A stretch of 64,000 nt of DNA from Pyricularia pennisetigena (taxonomy: Eukaryota > Ascomycota > Sordariomycetes > Magnaporthales > Pyriculariaceae). Location: assembly GCF_004337985.1 (NCBI RefSeq), contig NW_021940918.1:2832169-2896168 (forward strand), in the 5' to 3' direction. Within the stretch, counting starts at the first letter, position 1, and every line of letters starts with the position of its first letter. Of the stretch, positions 23,476-34,287 are shown piece by piece. The notes below the pieces were generated by a model. It was not told the DNA's origin. It did not search any database and was given only the letters and a program-made list of their open reading frames with translations. The position numbers were made by a program, and so were the translations under genes.

Positions 23476-24808
23476 TTATGCTGTGCTAGGCCGCTCATCT
23501 CTGGCCGTACGAATAAAGTCCTTGATCTTGCGTCCGGTTCCGTAGAGTATATCGACCTTCGGCTTGCAAAGATGATGTCTGTCTGAGGCGCGCCGGGTGT
23601 TCTCGATCACTCGTGGCAAAGAGCTGCTTACCACAGTTTTGAAAAGATTCTCGATACCTTCGCAATTTTTGGCGGAGCACTCAAGGTATCTCTCAGCACC
23701 AATGGCTCGCGCTGCCTCCTCGCCCTACCGTATCACACAGAGCCCAATAATCAGTGAGATGCTCATGCAAGACGGAGATATATCGCTCGCCAGGCTTGTT
23801 ATATGGACTCACATCATAACGTGAGACGATCTTGCACTCCGGAATAAATGCAAGTTCAAGATGAGGCCTCCGGCGGTCACTCTTTAGACCTGCAAGAAAT
23901 ACCGGTACGCCCTCGGCATTTTTACGAGCATCATCTATCCACTACAGGATCGAGATTAGCGGTTGAAGTGACCGTAGAGATCTATATGACTTTTCACCTG
24001 TCACTTCACTTACACGAGTTGTACAGGAAGACAAAGAGGCTGAGTCGCCAATAGAGTAGCAGATAACAATTGCATCCCACCAACTCTGAGCAAGATAACT
24101 AATGTCACTCTCTTCCTGACCGCCACCACAGTCGTGTAGCTCTAGGAGGCAGGAGGTGCCTCCAGCGTATGGGAGAAGGATCAGATGTAGGTCTTTGTTG
24201 GTGGGATTGTACTCTTTGTCGAAGTGGGCGGTGACAAATTGTCTAGGGAACGTAAAAACTTATCATCAGCAAAAGCATACGGGGTTAATCTTGCGTTTCC
24301 CCAGAAAAAGTAGAGATGATGGCTTTTACTTGATCAAGCTGCTCTTTCCCACAGTCGCATCGCCGACAAGAGCGATTTGCATGCGGTAGTCTCCGGACTC
24401 GGTGTCCTGTGGGCCCAAAACCCTGGGCCGGTCATCCTCCATTGGCGGAGGCCCGTCGGGGGTAAACATGGAGCTTAAGCGCGATGAGAGGCCATGGATT
24501 GTCCGGTGGTTGGCCCCATTCGGAGTTCCTGACCGATCTGACTCCGTAAGCTTGTTGAGATTGAGACTCAGTCGCCGTGGGCTCATATCGGCACCTCCTT
24601 GAAAGGTGGAACGTCGACGTAACGAGAAAAAGACGTCACCCAGGGAAGTTCCTGGGCGTTCCAAATCAGGCCCATCGGGACGGTTACTTGCTGTTGAGCT
24701 CTTGCGGCTGCGTCTGGAAAAGGCTCGCGTGAGGATATCAAGGCGTGCTAGCTTTCTAGGTGGCTCTTGCGCGTGATTGTTTTGGTCATTGTCGCTGTCA
24801 AGATCCAT
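23476..24808 (-). CDS. Atypical Rho-like small GTPase with long N-terminal extension
   Basis: Four exons, 24330-24808, 24014-24242, 23813-23941 and 23476-23724, give 361 residues; every junction keeps phase. Residues 1-142 are a basic, Ser-rich, probably disordered extension. The G domain follows: P-loop GDATVGKS (149-156), switch-I YNPT (T174), G3 as DCGGGQE (197-203, where DTAGQE is usual, so one residue is inserted), G4 as LKSD (255-258, where N/TKxD is usual), and G5 ECSAK (294-298). The segment GEEAARAIGAERYLECSAKN is very Rho-like. There is no C-terminal CAAX box (it ends ERPSTA), so prenylation is not expected. Nucleotide binding is plausible, hydrolysis uncertain. The frame upstream of ATG 24808 is open for a Gln-rich stretch, so an additional 5' exon, perhaps beyond the assembly gap, is possible. 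Confidence 0.8.
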
Positions 24809-25273
24809 TGGCAGCTGTTCAGGCTGCTTCTTCTGCAGTTTCCGGTGAGTATGCTTTTCTTGCGAGGGCTGTTTCCGTTGCGGGTGTCCTTGGATCTCCT
24901 GTTGCTGCTGCTGCTCACCGTATGGCGGCGTGTCAGTTCAAGTCTCACAAAAGCCAAAGTTGTGTCTTGCTGTTGATAAAGTGGCGGAGTTGGCCATGTA
25001 TTGCGGGGCATCCACAGCCAAGAGCAATGCCTGGCCTCATGGTTTTCCATTTGGGCAACCGAGATAACCCAATCAATGACAAGAATTGGATTCTGGTAGC
25101 GATCAATACCAAGTGCATAATGGCTGTGAAAGGAAGACCGACGATGATCGCTCTTTCCTTGAAAGATATATCTCCCAACAACACCATTGCCATGCTACTC
25201 ACGCCCCGCCGCGTGCATCCTGAAGAGACAGAAAGATGCAGTTGCCTCAAAGGGATGAGAGACATAAAAAAAA

Positions 25274-25373
25274 NNNNNNNNNNNNNNNNNNNNNNNNNNN
25301 NNNNNNNNNNNNNNNNNNNNNNNNNNNNNNNNNNNNNNNNNNNNNNNNNNNNNNNNNNNNNNNNNNNNNNNNN
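25274..25373. other. Assembly gap of 100 N
   Basis: Exactly 100 undetermined bases. This is the usual placeholder for a gap of unknown length, so translation through it has no meaning. Confidence 0.99.
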
Positions 25374-26021
25374 GAAGCCAGTACCAGAGGGGTAGAATGC
25401 ATAAAAGCGACTTGGGGGTTTTCCCCATCTATTAGAAGAGAGCTTCGCCAAACTGACCTTGTCCCAAGCAACGCGCCGCTGAGCACCACCCCCACGTGGC
25501 AAAGAGTAGTGCACCATCGGAGGCCGCTCCCTATCGTTGTGACCCGAGTTGAAAGATCCGATATATTTCACATGCTCTCCCGGAGTCTTTGCACAGTCAG
25601 GTCGTTGAATGACTCCGTCCGCCGGAGTTCCTGGCCGAACTTCCACACACACAGCGTTGGCGAGCTTGCCACCATCGCCGCCTTCAAACTCATCTCTTCT
25701 TCGCTTGGGCAGCCGCACAACTTCCGTGGGGTACGACTGCAGCTCACGTTGGTACCTCTCAATAGGGCTGATGGGATCAGGGAGAGCTGATAGCCATGAA
25801 GAGAAGCCCGGATGAATAACTGAGTTTCCCTGCTCGTCCAAGTTGGTGTACAGAGGTTCTGTAACCATATGCACTTCGTCTTTGTGGCAACTGCCATTGC
25901 GTTGACGCCTGCCGGCTGTAAACTCAAACGGTCCCTCAGGATTTGTCGATCCTGCTGACTGTGGAGGTGCCGGATGGTTTGGACGCAGAAACGCGTCCAT
26001 AGGCCAGTCTAGGTCCATCAT
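25374..26021 (-). CDS. Partial hypothetical protein running into the assembly gap
   Basis: Minus-strand ORF starting MMDLDWPMDAFLRPNH, open for about 216 codons until the N gap. The composition is protein-like (SPIERYQRELQSYPTEV, then KRRRDEF, a possible nuclear signal), but no domain is recognised. The frame stays open on the far side of the gap (24945-25273), but that part is hydrophobic, unlike the first part, and probably not the same exon. The ORF lies upstream of the GTPase on the same strand and could be the 5' part of that gene or a separate gene. The 3' end is unknown. Confidence 0.5.
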
Positions 26022-26791
26022 GTTGAGCGATAGAAGCTAGGCCGTCCTAGGTGAAGAACCAGTGACGTTGTTCTGACATGCCAACACTGGAGATTTTTTT
26101 TGGTTTTGGACAAACTGTCATAGTCCAGATCGAGATCTCCTAAGCTGAACGGGGAAAAGAAAGATTTTATGCTTTTTTGGAAGTCGTGGAAGATCTGCAT
26201 TGACATGAGTTGAACAGGCTGGCGGTGGTGGGGAGGTAGCGGATGTAAACAAGCAGGCATCAAGCGACGAGATCTGGGCAGAACTTGGAAGTCAGTGGGT
26301 CCTTAACACCGCGTTTTGCTTCCCTTGGACGTTTGCCAGCTTTGCTTCAGCCCTGATTCATTCTGCGCTCACCTTACAAACGCGTATTTTCTTTGTATCA
26401 GTGGCAGGCCTGATAGGCTTTCCAGCATCATCCAAGCACCAATTTGGTTGCCGTGTTGCTCCCAAAGGGTTCGTTGAGGCTACAAATTGTACTCGCTTAG
26501 TTTTCTCTACTAAATCAACAATGTGAGAGGCACACGCATTAAGAAACTGAAAAGCTAATTTCATACAGTTAGCCGGCCCTCCTTGTATTCTCAATCATGA
26601 TGATGAATATCATGGGCTGGCGTTGAATATGGGTGCAAAGATGGCGCGTTCCGTCGGGGGCACCAACTACGAAAATATTCCGTTGAACCTCTGTCTAAAC
26701 CGTTCTGGAGGGATGACTGTGGCGTTCTTTGTTGATATTGCATAGCTACTCCCTTGCATCATGCAGATAATTAATCTTCTTTTTTTTTCTT

Positions 26792-26823
<32 letters not shown>

Positions 26824-27515
26824 CTCTTCGCAACGGAGATGCGCGAAGCAAAAAAGCAAGACGTTTAACCCACTCCACTGCGCATTGTTCGCTTTCCTAC
26901 CTCGATCGCTAATATCGAGCATCCTCCCGAGCGTCTCATCGATTCACGAATGACTGAACGTCCTGTATGTTGTGCATGGCTGATGAACAGGTCCCTATAC
27001 CTAGCCTACCAAGTTGAGCAGCGAGAGGCCTAGTCAATTGACAAACTTCCTTGACCACCCATTTCTACAGGCTTGCAATCGCAGCTAACCAGAAAACCGC
27101 GTATATCAGAAAACAAGCAGTACTTCTCCCGTATCGAGAACGGTTCTATTTGGTAAAGAGCCAGTATTGAATGGCGCTGATGAATCTTTTTGCGTGTCGT
27201 TGACAGGACAGTGCAGGAGTCCCAGCCGTGCGTGCAGAACTCGCGCCAAGCCCCGCGCGACAAAGAAAGACGAGGTTTGCAATGATACGTGCGAATATTT
27301 GTTTCATTCACACTGTCGACTTACCAGGTTTAGCCGCGTCGGTAAGCCGACGTTTCAAGATATTTCTTCGCTTTATGTTCGACAATATCAAAACAAGGTA
27401 AGATATTCGGACTTGTTCGTTCCGCATGTGATAATAAATAAAACAATAGTCTATACAGCTGTTTGACAAGTGATTCTCGCGCCTCTGTCCACGTGGCTGC
27501 CTCAATGCGTTGAGC
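26022..27515. other. Intergenic region between the gap-truncated gene and the PrpF-like gene
   Basis: 1.5 kb divergent spacer with a T30 tract (26794-26823) and no supported gene. Short ORFs lack domains. It should hold promoters for both flanking genes. Confidence 0.5.
26794..26823. repeat. T30 homopolymer
   Basis: Run of 30 T preceded by shorter T tracts broken by single C, in the divergent spacer. Confidence 0.85.
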
Positions 27516-28904
27516 ATGCAAACTTGGCTGTTCAGTCGCATGTGCCGACTCGGTTTCCGAGCCGCAAGCTCCGTGAGCCGGGCCACGCCCCGAGGATGGA
27601 AAACATCAGCAGTGTGCAAGGGCTGGCCCTCTCAGCACAGGATGAGCAGTTCCCAGAGTAGCCCTCGAGATCCCAGCATGCCCAGTGAAGAACTACCAAA
27701 AATGGCTGGCCGACCCCAAAACCGCATCGCAGCTGCGTATTACCGAGGCGGCACGTCGCGAGCCATCATGTTCAACCAAAAGGACCTCCCGACAGACAAA
27801 CAAGCATGGGGCCCGATTTTCCTAGGCGCCATAGGCAGCCCGGACCGGGGCTACTCGAGGCAGCTGGACGGGATGGGCGGTGGCATCTCCAGCCTTTCCA
27901 AGGCGTGCGTGATCGGCCCACCCACCGTGCCGGATGCAGACGTGGACTATACATTCGCCGCGCTGGGGGTGTTTAACAGCATTGTCGACTACTCGAGCAA
28001 CTGCGGCAACATGAGTGCCGCCGTGGGGCCTTTTGCCGTCGACTCGGGCCTGGTCCCTGTGCCGCCGGAGACGGTGCTAAAGGTCGTGAAGGAAGCGCTG
28101 TTGACGCCCGACGACGGCACCGAGACCATGGTTACCGTGCGCATACACAACACGAATACGGGGAAGATCATCAACGCGACTTTCCCAATCGTCCCCGGCG
28201 ATGCCGACGCCCCGAGCGGCGTCGAGGCTGCATCGCACGGCGCGTTCACCATCGACGGCGTGGCCGGCAGCGCGGCACCTGTCAAGTTGGATTTTTTGCG
28301 ACCGGCGGGATCACGAACGGGAAAACTGCTGCCGACGGGGAACTTGGTCGATCAAATGGAAACGCCGTTTGGTATGGTGCGAGTAACGCTCATCGATGTA
28401 GGCAATCCGTGCTGCTTCGTGTCCGCCGCGGACTTGGGCGTCGAGGACCCGACAATGAAGGACGACGCAATCAACAGGGACGGGGAGTTGTTGTATAGGC
28501 TCGAGGAGGTCAGGCGACGTTCGGCTGTCATGATGGGGCTCGCAACATCTACCGATGATGTAGATGGGAGCGTGCCCAAGATTGGGTTTGTGTCTCGCCC
28601 AACTTTTGACTCAAAGGGCGCCGCCGTCGTCGTGCGGGCCATGTCGGTGTGGCAACCTCACAAGGCGGTTCCGGTAACTGTTGGTCTTGCCTTGGCAGCC
28701 GCTGCAAAGCTCGGTGGAAGTGTTGTTGCCGACTGTGTGGTGGGTAGCCGGCCGTCAGTGGATGGCTACGATAGCATCGACGTCCACCACGCAAGCGGTA
28801 CTTTGACGGTCGGGTCCAAGTTTGATGCTGACGGTAGCCTGGAGTATGCGACTGTGTACAGAACAGCCCGACGTTTGATGGATGGAAAAGTATATTGGAA
28901 ATAA
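27516..28904 (+). CDS. PrpF-family isomerase (methylaconitate/3-methylitaconate isomerase-like)
   Basis: Single-exon 462-residue protein. The PrpF core starts at about 70 (RIAAAYYRGGTSRAIMF) and includes LGAIGSPDRGYSRQLDGMGG, the conserved Cys segment SNCGNMSAAVGPFAVD, and TPFGMVRVTLIDVGNPCCFV. PrpF-like enzymes have two diaminopimelate-epimerase-type halves and isomerise double bonds in unsaturated di- or tricarboxylates; bacterial PrpF acts with AcnD in the methylcitrate cycle. Residues 1-35 are Arg- and Ser-rich without acidic residues (MQTWLFSRMCRLGFRAASSV), a good candidate mitochondrial targeting peptide. Start at the first ATG (27516). No methylcitrate-cycle genes are beside it here, so the substrate is not established. 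Met43 and Met63 are alternative, cytosolic starts. Confidence 0.88.
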   Translation: MQTWLFSRMCRLGFRAASSVSRATPRGWKTSAVCKGWPSQHRMSSSQSSPRDPSMPSEELPKMAGRPQNRIAAAYYRGGTSRAIMFNQKDLPTDKQAWGPIFLGAIGSPDRGYSRQLDGMGGGISSLSKACVIGPPTVPDADVDYTFAALGVFNSIVDYSSNCGNMSAAVGPFAVDSGLVPVPPETVLKVVKEALLTPDDGTETMVTVRIHNTNTGKIINATFPIVPGDADAPSGVEAASHGAFTIDGVAGSAAPVKLDFLRPAGSRTGKLLPTGNLVDQMETPFGMVRVTLIDVGNPCCFVSAADLGVEDPTMKDDAINRDGELLYRLEEVRRRSAVMMGLATSTDDVDGSVPKIGFVSRPTFDSKGAAVVVRAMSVWQPHKAVPVTVGLALAAAAKLGGSVVADCVVGSRPSVDGYDSIDVHHASGTLTVGSKFDADGSLEYATVYRTARRLMDGKVYWK

Positions 28905-29308
28905 CAGTATATGGGCGTCTTTTCTTGTCCCGAGAAACTCAAGAATCGTATCCTCCCGAATGGATCAAGCCTTTTCTTTGTGTGTTCTGCTGCTCAAGTA
29001 TCGAACAAAAATAACACAGGCTCACTTGTATGACAGTGAAAAAATTTCGTTTGCCTGCCTGGAAACTGAGCTCGACCACAACCAACCAAATGTCTCTCAC
29101 ATTCTCTTCAGCAGGAAACGACAAGGAACAACGGGCTCTCTAGTCCCCAAACCCAACACCAAACTCTCAAACTCTACCTTAGTGCCAGCACTGATTTACA
29201 TTTGGATAGGACCAAGCCACATTGTGCAGTTCTTTGAAAATCCCGAAACATACAATTGCATTTACTCAAACTTCAACATCTGTCACGAAGGAGCTGAGAG
29301 TGGCCACC
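28905..29308. other. Short spacer downstream of the PrpF-like gene
   Basis: About 400 bases, 3' flank of the PrpF-like gene and promoter side of the 112-residue ORF. No element recognised. Confidence 0.4.
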
Positions 29309-29647
29309 ATGAGCAACACGAGTATCGAACACAAGGCCATCATGCATCCAAATAACAAGAGAAGCTACGAACCAATTCACTGTGGTATTAGTATCATTGA
29401 TGAGGATTCCAAGACGGCACGGGACTGGATCCTCAGAGCATGTCTGGAACGTCAATGCTTGCGTGAAGGAGAAGCACCCGCAAGCATCATGGCTTCTTGC
29501 AACCGAATACCCTCTTCGCTCAACCTACGGCAGCTGAAGGACATACAAAACAATATACTGAGCCAATTTGATCTTGATAAGTCTGCTGTCCAATCGGTGG
29601 TTGAAGAAATACGCCGGGTTTTGCTGGTACAAAAGGTCACACCCTGA
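29309..29647 (+). CDS. Hypothetical 112-residue protein
   Basis: The start sits in a near-ideal fungal context (GCCACCATGAG). The protein begins MSNTSIEHKAIMHPNN and is soluble, with predicted helices toward the C-terminus (LNLRQLKDIQNNILSQF, SAVQSVVEEIRRVLL). No signal peptide, membrane segment or known domain is seen. It is followed by an A-rich stretch with AATAAAA-like sequence 45-60 bases after the stop, which could serve for polyadenylation. It stands alone in a gene-poor region. Confidence 0.45.
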   Translation: MSNTSIEHKAIMHPNNKRSYEPIHCGISIIDEDSKTARDWILRACLERQCLREGEAPASIMASCNRIPSSLNLRQLKDIQNNILSQFDLDKSAVQSVVEEIRRVLLVQKVTP

Positions 29648-32221
29648 GCATTACCTGTGGATGGTACAAAACATGCTGACGACTGATCCAAAATTAAAAT
29701 AAAAAATAAAAAAATTTGTCTAGGCCTACCAGAGCCTGGCTAAGGATTTTAACCAACCCGTGGTATGGATGATCTTTTATCTGATAGTTTTACGATGGCT
29801 TGAGGAGAACTTCTCTGATACTCGAGTATGTACAGGGCCTCGATCACCAGACGGATGTCATCATGGAACTCGCTTTCAACCTCGCATTTCTAGTCTGGAT
29901 CTTGCTGTTCATTGCCAGCCATTGAGATGTGGCAAGCTCTCTTCCCAACCAACAACACACCAGGGAACGACGTAGACGATAGACCAAGGTCGACAGATCG
30001 AAGTCTTGTGGATGAGCCGAGGCATGTACGTCCTGTGGCTTGACTGGAAGGACTATTTTCACGATTGAAATTCCGTGGAAGGTGAAACTAATGCACCTTT
30101 CCGTTCTAGACTAATATATATTATGATTTTGTCTTGGCAGAATAAAGTAGGTGCTGCTTCGTAGTAGAAGATGGATAGGAGGAAGGTTTGTGGTCAAGGT
30201 GTACAATAAATATATCAACCACAAAGGATGTCTGTCATGTATGCCTGGTGTTATGTGTTTGGAGGATTATATGTTGCCAAGATGCCAATGGTCAGACTGT
30301 GATCCAACAGCAAGACTTTACCTCGGTTCGATTGCATTATATCTCGAGATACCTCGGCTGTTGGCAATTGCGGCTGATCGTATTCCATGCCATATTGGTG
30401 AAGACAGAGGTTGGAGTGTAGATGTGCTACAATGCAAGGCCTCGATATACGGATAGACGACGCAAGCCAAGCATCACCAAATTCAGGCCTAGGGCTGGTT
30501 AGCTCCAACGAATCAAAGTCGGTCTCCCAAGAACCTATCGTTGATGAACTCTGATTTTCGATTGGATCGGACACCCAACCGCCAAGAGTGTGTAGAGTAT
30601 ATCATGCAGCCATGTCTGTGAATTGACAAACCAAAGCAAGCTGCGGGTACCCATCCTTACAGAAAGTACGGAATAAGTGAGGTGGCAACCCTCAACAGGA
30701 AAACAGTGATCGAGTCGCCTACGCTCACAGAGGGTGAGAAATCCGGAGTTGCCTTCGAGGCAGGACTTGGTTTTCTTTACGCTCACACGCACACACACAG
30801 ACACTCATGCCAAGAGATCCCGTGAATCAGCTGGATGTAACCCCGCGATCATTATTCGCAGTCAGCACCCGACGAGGAACGCCTGCTCACCGATACTTAC
30901 TCCCTAAATCGGATGTCGGCCGTGTGCAATAAGTTTCTTGCTACGTATGCGCTTCAGCTGAGCTCCAGTTGGTTCTCTCGTCTACCCAACGTCGGGGTTA
31001 CCGGCTTCTTTTAGCGCATCTTCATGGGGCCCCAACATGTCTTGCGGTTTCTTGGCTTTCTTGGATCAATTCAAAGGGATATCAATACGGAATCTAAGGT
31101 TTTAAATGTACCTAGTTTGGGCAGTCCATATTCTTGGGACTTAGCTCATGGGTTTTGTTCAGATCGAGGGTTCCTGGCTTGTCGTCTGTCTCTTTTTGGC
31201 TCCGCCTAGTAGACGAGCTGCGCAGCTGTCAGCTCAGTGCAATAGTAATTCATAACCCTAATTTTATGGGCCTTATTTACCGAAGCTACTTTAGTGTTCA
31301 CAAAACGGCACAGGTACCACGGAGCAATGCTACAGTGCACCAACCAAGAACTGCCTGTCGCCATTCTGCACTGATGATCTTGTACCGAATCAAAGCAAAA
31401 TGGTAAACAAGGTTTCGATGCACACCATCACAAGACTTCTGGGCAAACAAGCTTTCCCATTTCAGGCAGCTGCTCTGAATTGTTTGAATACTGTAAGCTA
31501 CTTCTCCTCACTGAGCAAGCACGTCGCAATATTTCTTGTTTTGGGTCAGCAACCTTTTTTCTTTCTTTAATTGGCTTGTTCCGTTCTTTCTTTTTCTCCT
31601 CTCCCCGCACCGTCTTTTCGTCAGCTGGAAAACAAAGCTGGCTTGACCAAGGTTGATCTTATTGTTAATGGATTGGATTTCCATCTCCTTTTCTGTGCAC
31701 AAAACGCAAAAACTCCACTCTCTCCACATTGCCACAAACTATGACCCGCAGAAATTCCCCCATATGGAGTCCTAGCCGAGCCGCTGCCATCCTATATGAT
31801 CCACATCTCCCCTCCCACTTAGCGCGGCATCCACCGTCTCACGCAGCGCTAGGCCAGGACAGGGCTTGAGGGATGAGAAGGAATTCCTTCAAACTCCTAC
31901 TGGACCCAGTCTACCCCGCAACACAACCTCTCCCCCTCAACCACTAGGAAACCAAGAAATGAACTGTGGACAACCCCCAAGACATTGTGGGCTAAAAGCC
32001 CCCGGCAGATGCACCAAACAACCTCTCGCCTCCCTTGAAAAACAAGTCCAATTTGACTGAGCTAGCGAATTGGGACTTCGCCTATCGGGGCTTTGGGAAT
32101 TGAATAACAACCTGGTCTTTCTGGGGGAAACCGATCTTTCCAACGCAACCCGTTTACCGTCCGACCGTCCGATAGGTGCTTCTGTGGTGTCGCCTAAGGC
32201 AGGGTGACGCTGCTACCCACA

Positions 32222-32256
<35 letters not shown>

Positions 32257-33623
32257 CACTCGTTCAAGTCCCGAACATGTCCCACGCGGCAGCTCGAGCG
32301 CAGCCTCCCACTTACATCAGCCTCTCATTTCATCAAAGTTATGTCAAGCCATATGAGTTATATGGTTCTGGTTGATGCGGCACATACTTTAAATATATCC
32401 CTTTGCCGCCAATACGTCGTGTTGTGCAACCAGACCACTCCTACACAAGAGAAACGCCCGGCAGTTAGACTATTCGTTTTCCTGGCATACTTTGCCGAGA
32501 CACCAGAGGAAAACAAAAAAAGAAAGAAAAAGCAGGCAAACTGGAACAACTGTAGCAGTATTCCAGTCTAGATTACAAGTATAACCGATTGTCAAAGAAC
32601 GCAGAGCCCCAACATTTCCACCACTACCTCTCCCACAAGAGCCCAGCACTATGGAACTGTAAACTCTCCCCCTTTCTCTCTCTCTCTCGAAAGCTTCAGC
32701 ATGGATGCCTGAGCCTCTAGCCAAGGTTAAAGCAACGTGCCAAGAACATGGTCTGGATGTAGTCAGAATGAGGGGGAGTATCCATATTTGCTGCCCTGTA
32801 CGGGGGAATTCTTGGCGTGCAAGGTGCCCAGCCCATAATATCAGCTGCTCGAGGCAGTTGGGGTGGTATTTTTCTTTCCCGCAGATTTTGTCTACATGGT
32901 AGGGAAAAGCGCAACGATCGGGCCGACCTGGCAAGACAGTATAACTAGTAGAGGACGGGAAAAATGCCACTTGAGTTGACGCAAGCGCAACACGCAGTGA
33001 GGGTAGAATGGGCAAGCTGTATGCTCAGAGTCAGCGCACCTCGAGGGTTCCACAGGCTCTGATAACATGGTACAGTAGTGGCGTGCCATCCTTCGGAAGA
33101 TGCGACCAGGCCGGGAGACTGCATGTACTCGTGTATTCGTGTATTGCCAAGCCCTATGTGGAATTGATTGAGGAGCAATATACTCAATGTGGTAAGTCGT
33201 GGACCCTCACCAAAAAAAAGTCGAGATCCTTTGACTTTTTGTACCTTTCGCATCCCTTGCCCACCACCCATCCAGCCGACCTTGTTACCCCATTTGGGCA
33301 AGATCACTAGGTACCCCCCAGCATGAAATCACTTTAACTTGGTTCTGTACCAGTAGGTATTAAACCCACGGTCCTACCTCGTCCCATCATCCAATGTTCA
33401 CCAAGGGTCCTTCTTTTACCGCATTCCTTTATTTCTCATTGCCAATTCGCGTCTTCTCCTCTTCTCCATTCGAGTGAGAAACAAGGACAGCGAAGATCAA
33501 ATTGGTAACCTTTGGTCGAGGATCCTCTTCCAGGCACATTCCCCTGGAGTTGTTTGCGAGCACTATACGATACCCCCGTGAGTCTCACTCCAGGACCAAA
33601 GGCCGATCAAGCAACCGACAAAG
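29648..33623. other. Long gene-poor region
   Basis: About 4 kb without a supportable gene on either strand. It contains a T28 tract (32225-32252), a CT-rich patch near 32670-32690, and only short ORFs without domains. The last 200 bases are the 5' flank of the Dal5-type permease, with pyrimidine-rich DNA typical of fungal promoters. Confidence 0.5.
32225..32252. repeat. T28 homopolymer
   Basis: Run of 28 T in the gene-poor stretch upstream of the permease gene. Confidence 0.85.
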
Positions 33624-34240
33624 ATGTCCGACTTTGAGAAGGAGAAGCCCCAGGGCATCGAGGCCGAGCAGGAGGCCAGCATTGAGTCCCCGGCGACGAC
33701 ACAGCCGCGGCCAGAGGACTTCAACTTCACCCCGGAGGAGCAGAAGAAAATCAAGCGGCGCATGGATCTTCGAATCGTCACCACCCTGGGCTTCATGTAC
33801 TGCGTTTCGCTCATGGATCGCACCAACCTGGGAGCCGCCAGTATTGCTGGCATGGACAAAGAGTTGCGCCTCGACATCGGCGACAGATACGTGAGTGGTC
33901 TCCTACTCCATATACTCGACTTATCTATCTTGTGTGTGTATGTGCCGCGGAGTAGTCAGCTGACCAGCAGGTGCCCAAATAATCTAGAGCATCATCACTT
34001 TGGTCTTTTTTATCACATACACTCTGTTCCAACCACCATCAACCGTCATTGTGCGTGCTGTTGGCCCGCGAGTTCACCTTGCACTCATCACAACTCTTTG
34101 GGGTGCCGTGATGATCGGCATGGGCTTCGCTCCCGACTGGGGTGCGATGGCTGGACTGCGTGTTTTGCTAGGTCTCCTCGAGGCTGGATTTTTCCCTAGC
34201 TGTGTCTATTTGCTCAGCACCTGGTACACTAGATGTGAGT

Positions 34241-34287
<47 letters not shown>

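Noticed and set aside
24945..26021. 358-codon ORF crossing the N gap
   Set aside because: Translation through N is meaningless; the part past the gap is hydrophobic and unlike the first part.
32470..33015. 181-codon minus-strand ORF
   Set aside because: No domain, covers low-complexity Phe/Leu-rich DNA (minus strand of an A/G-rich stretch), no splice or start support.
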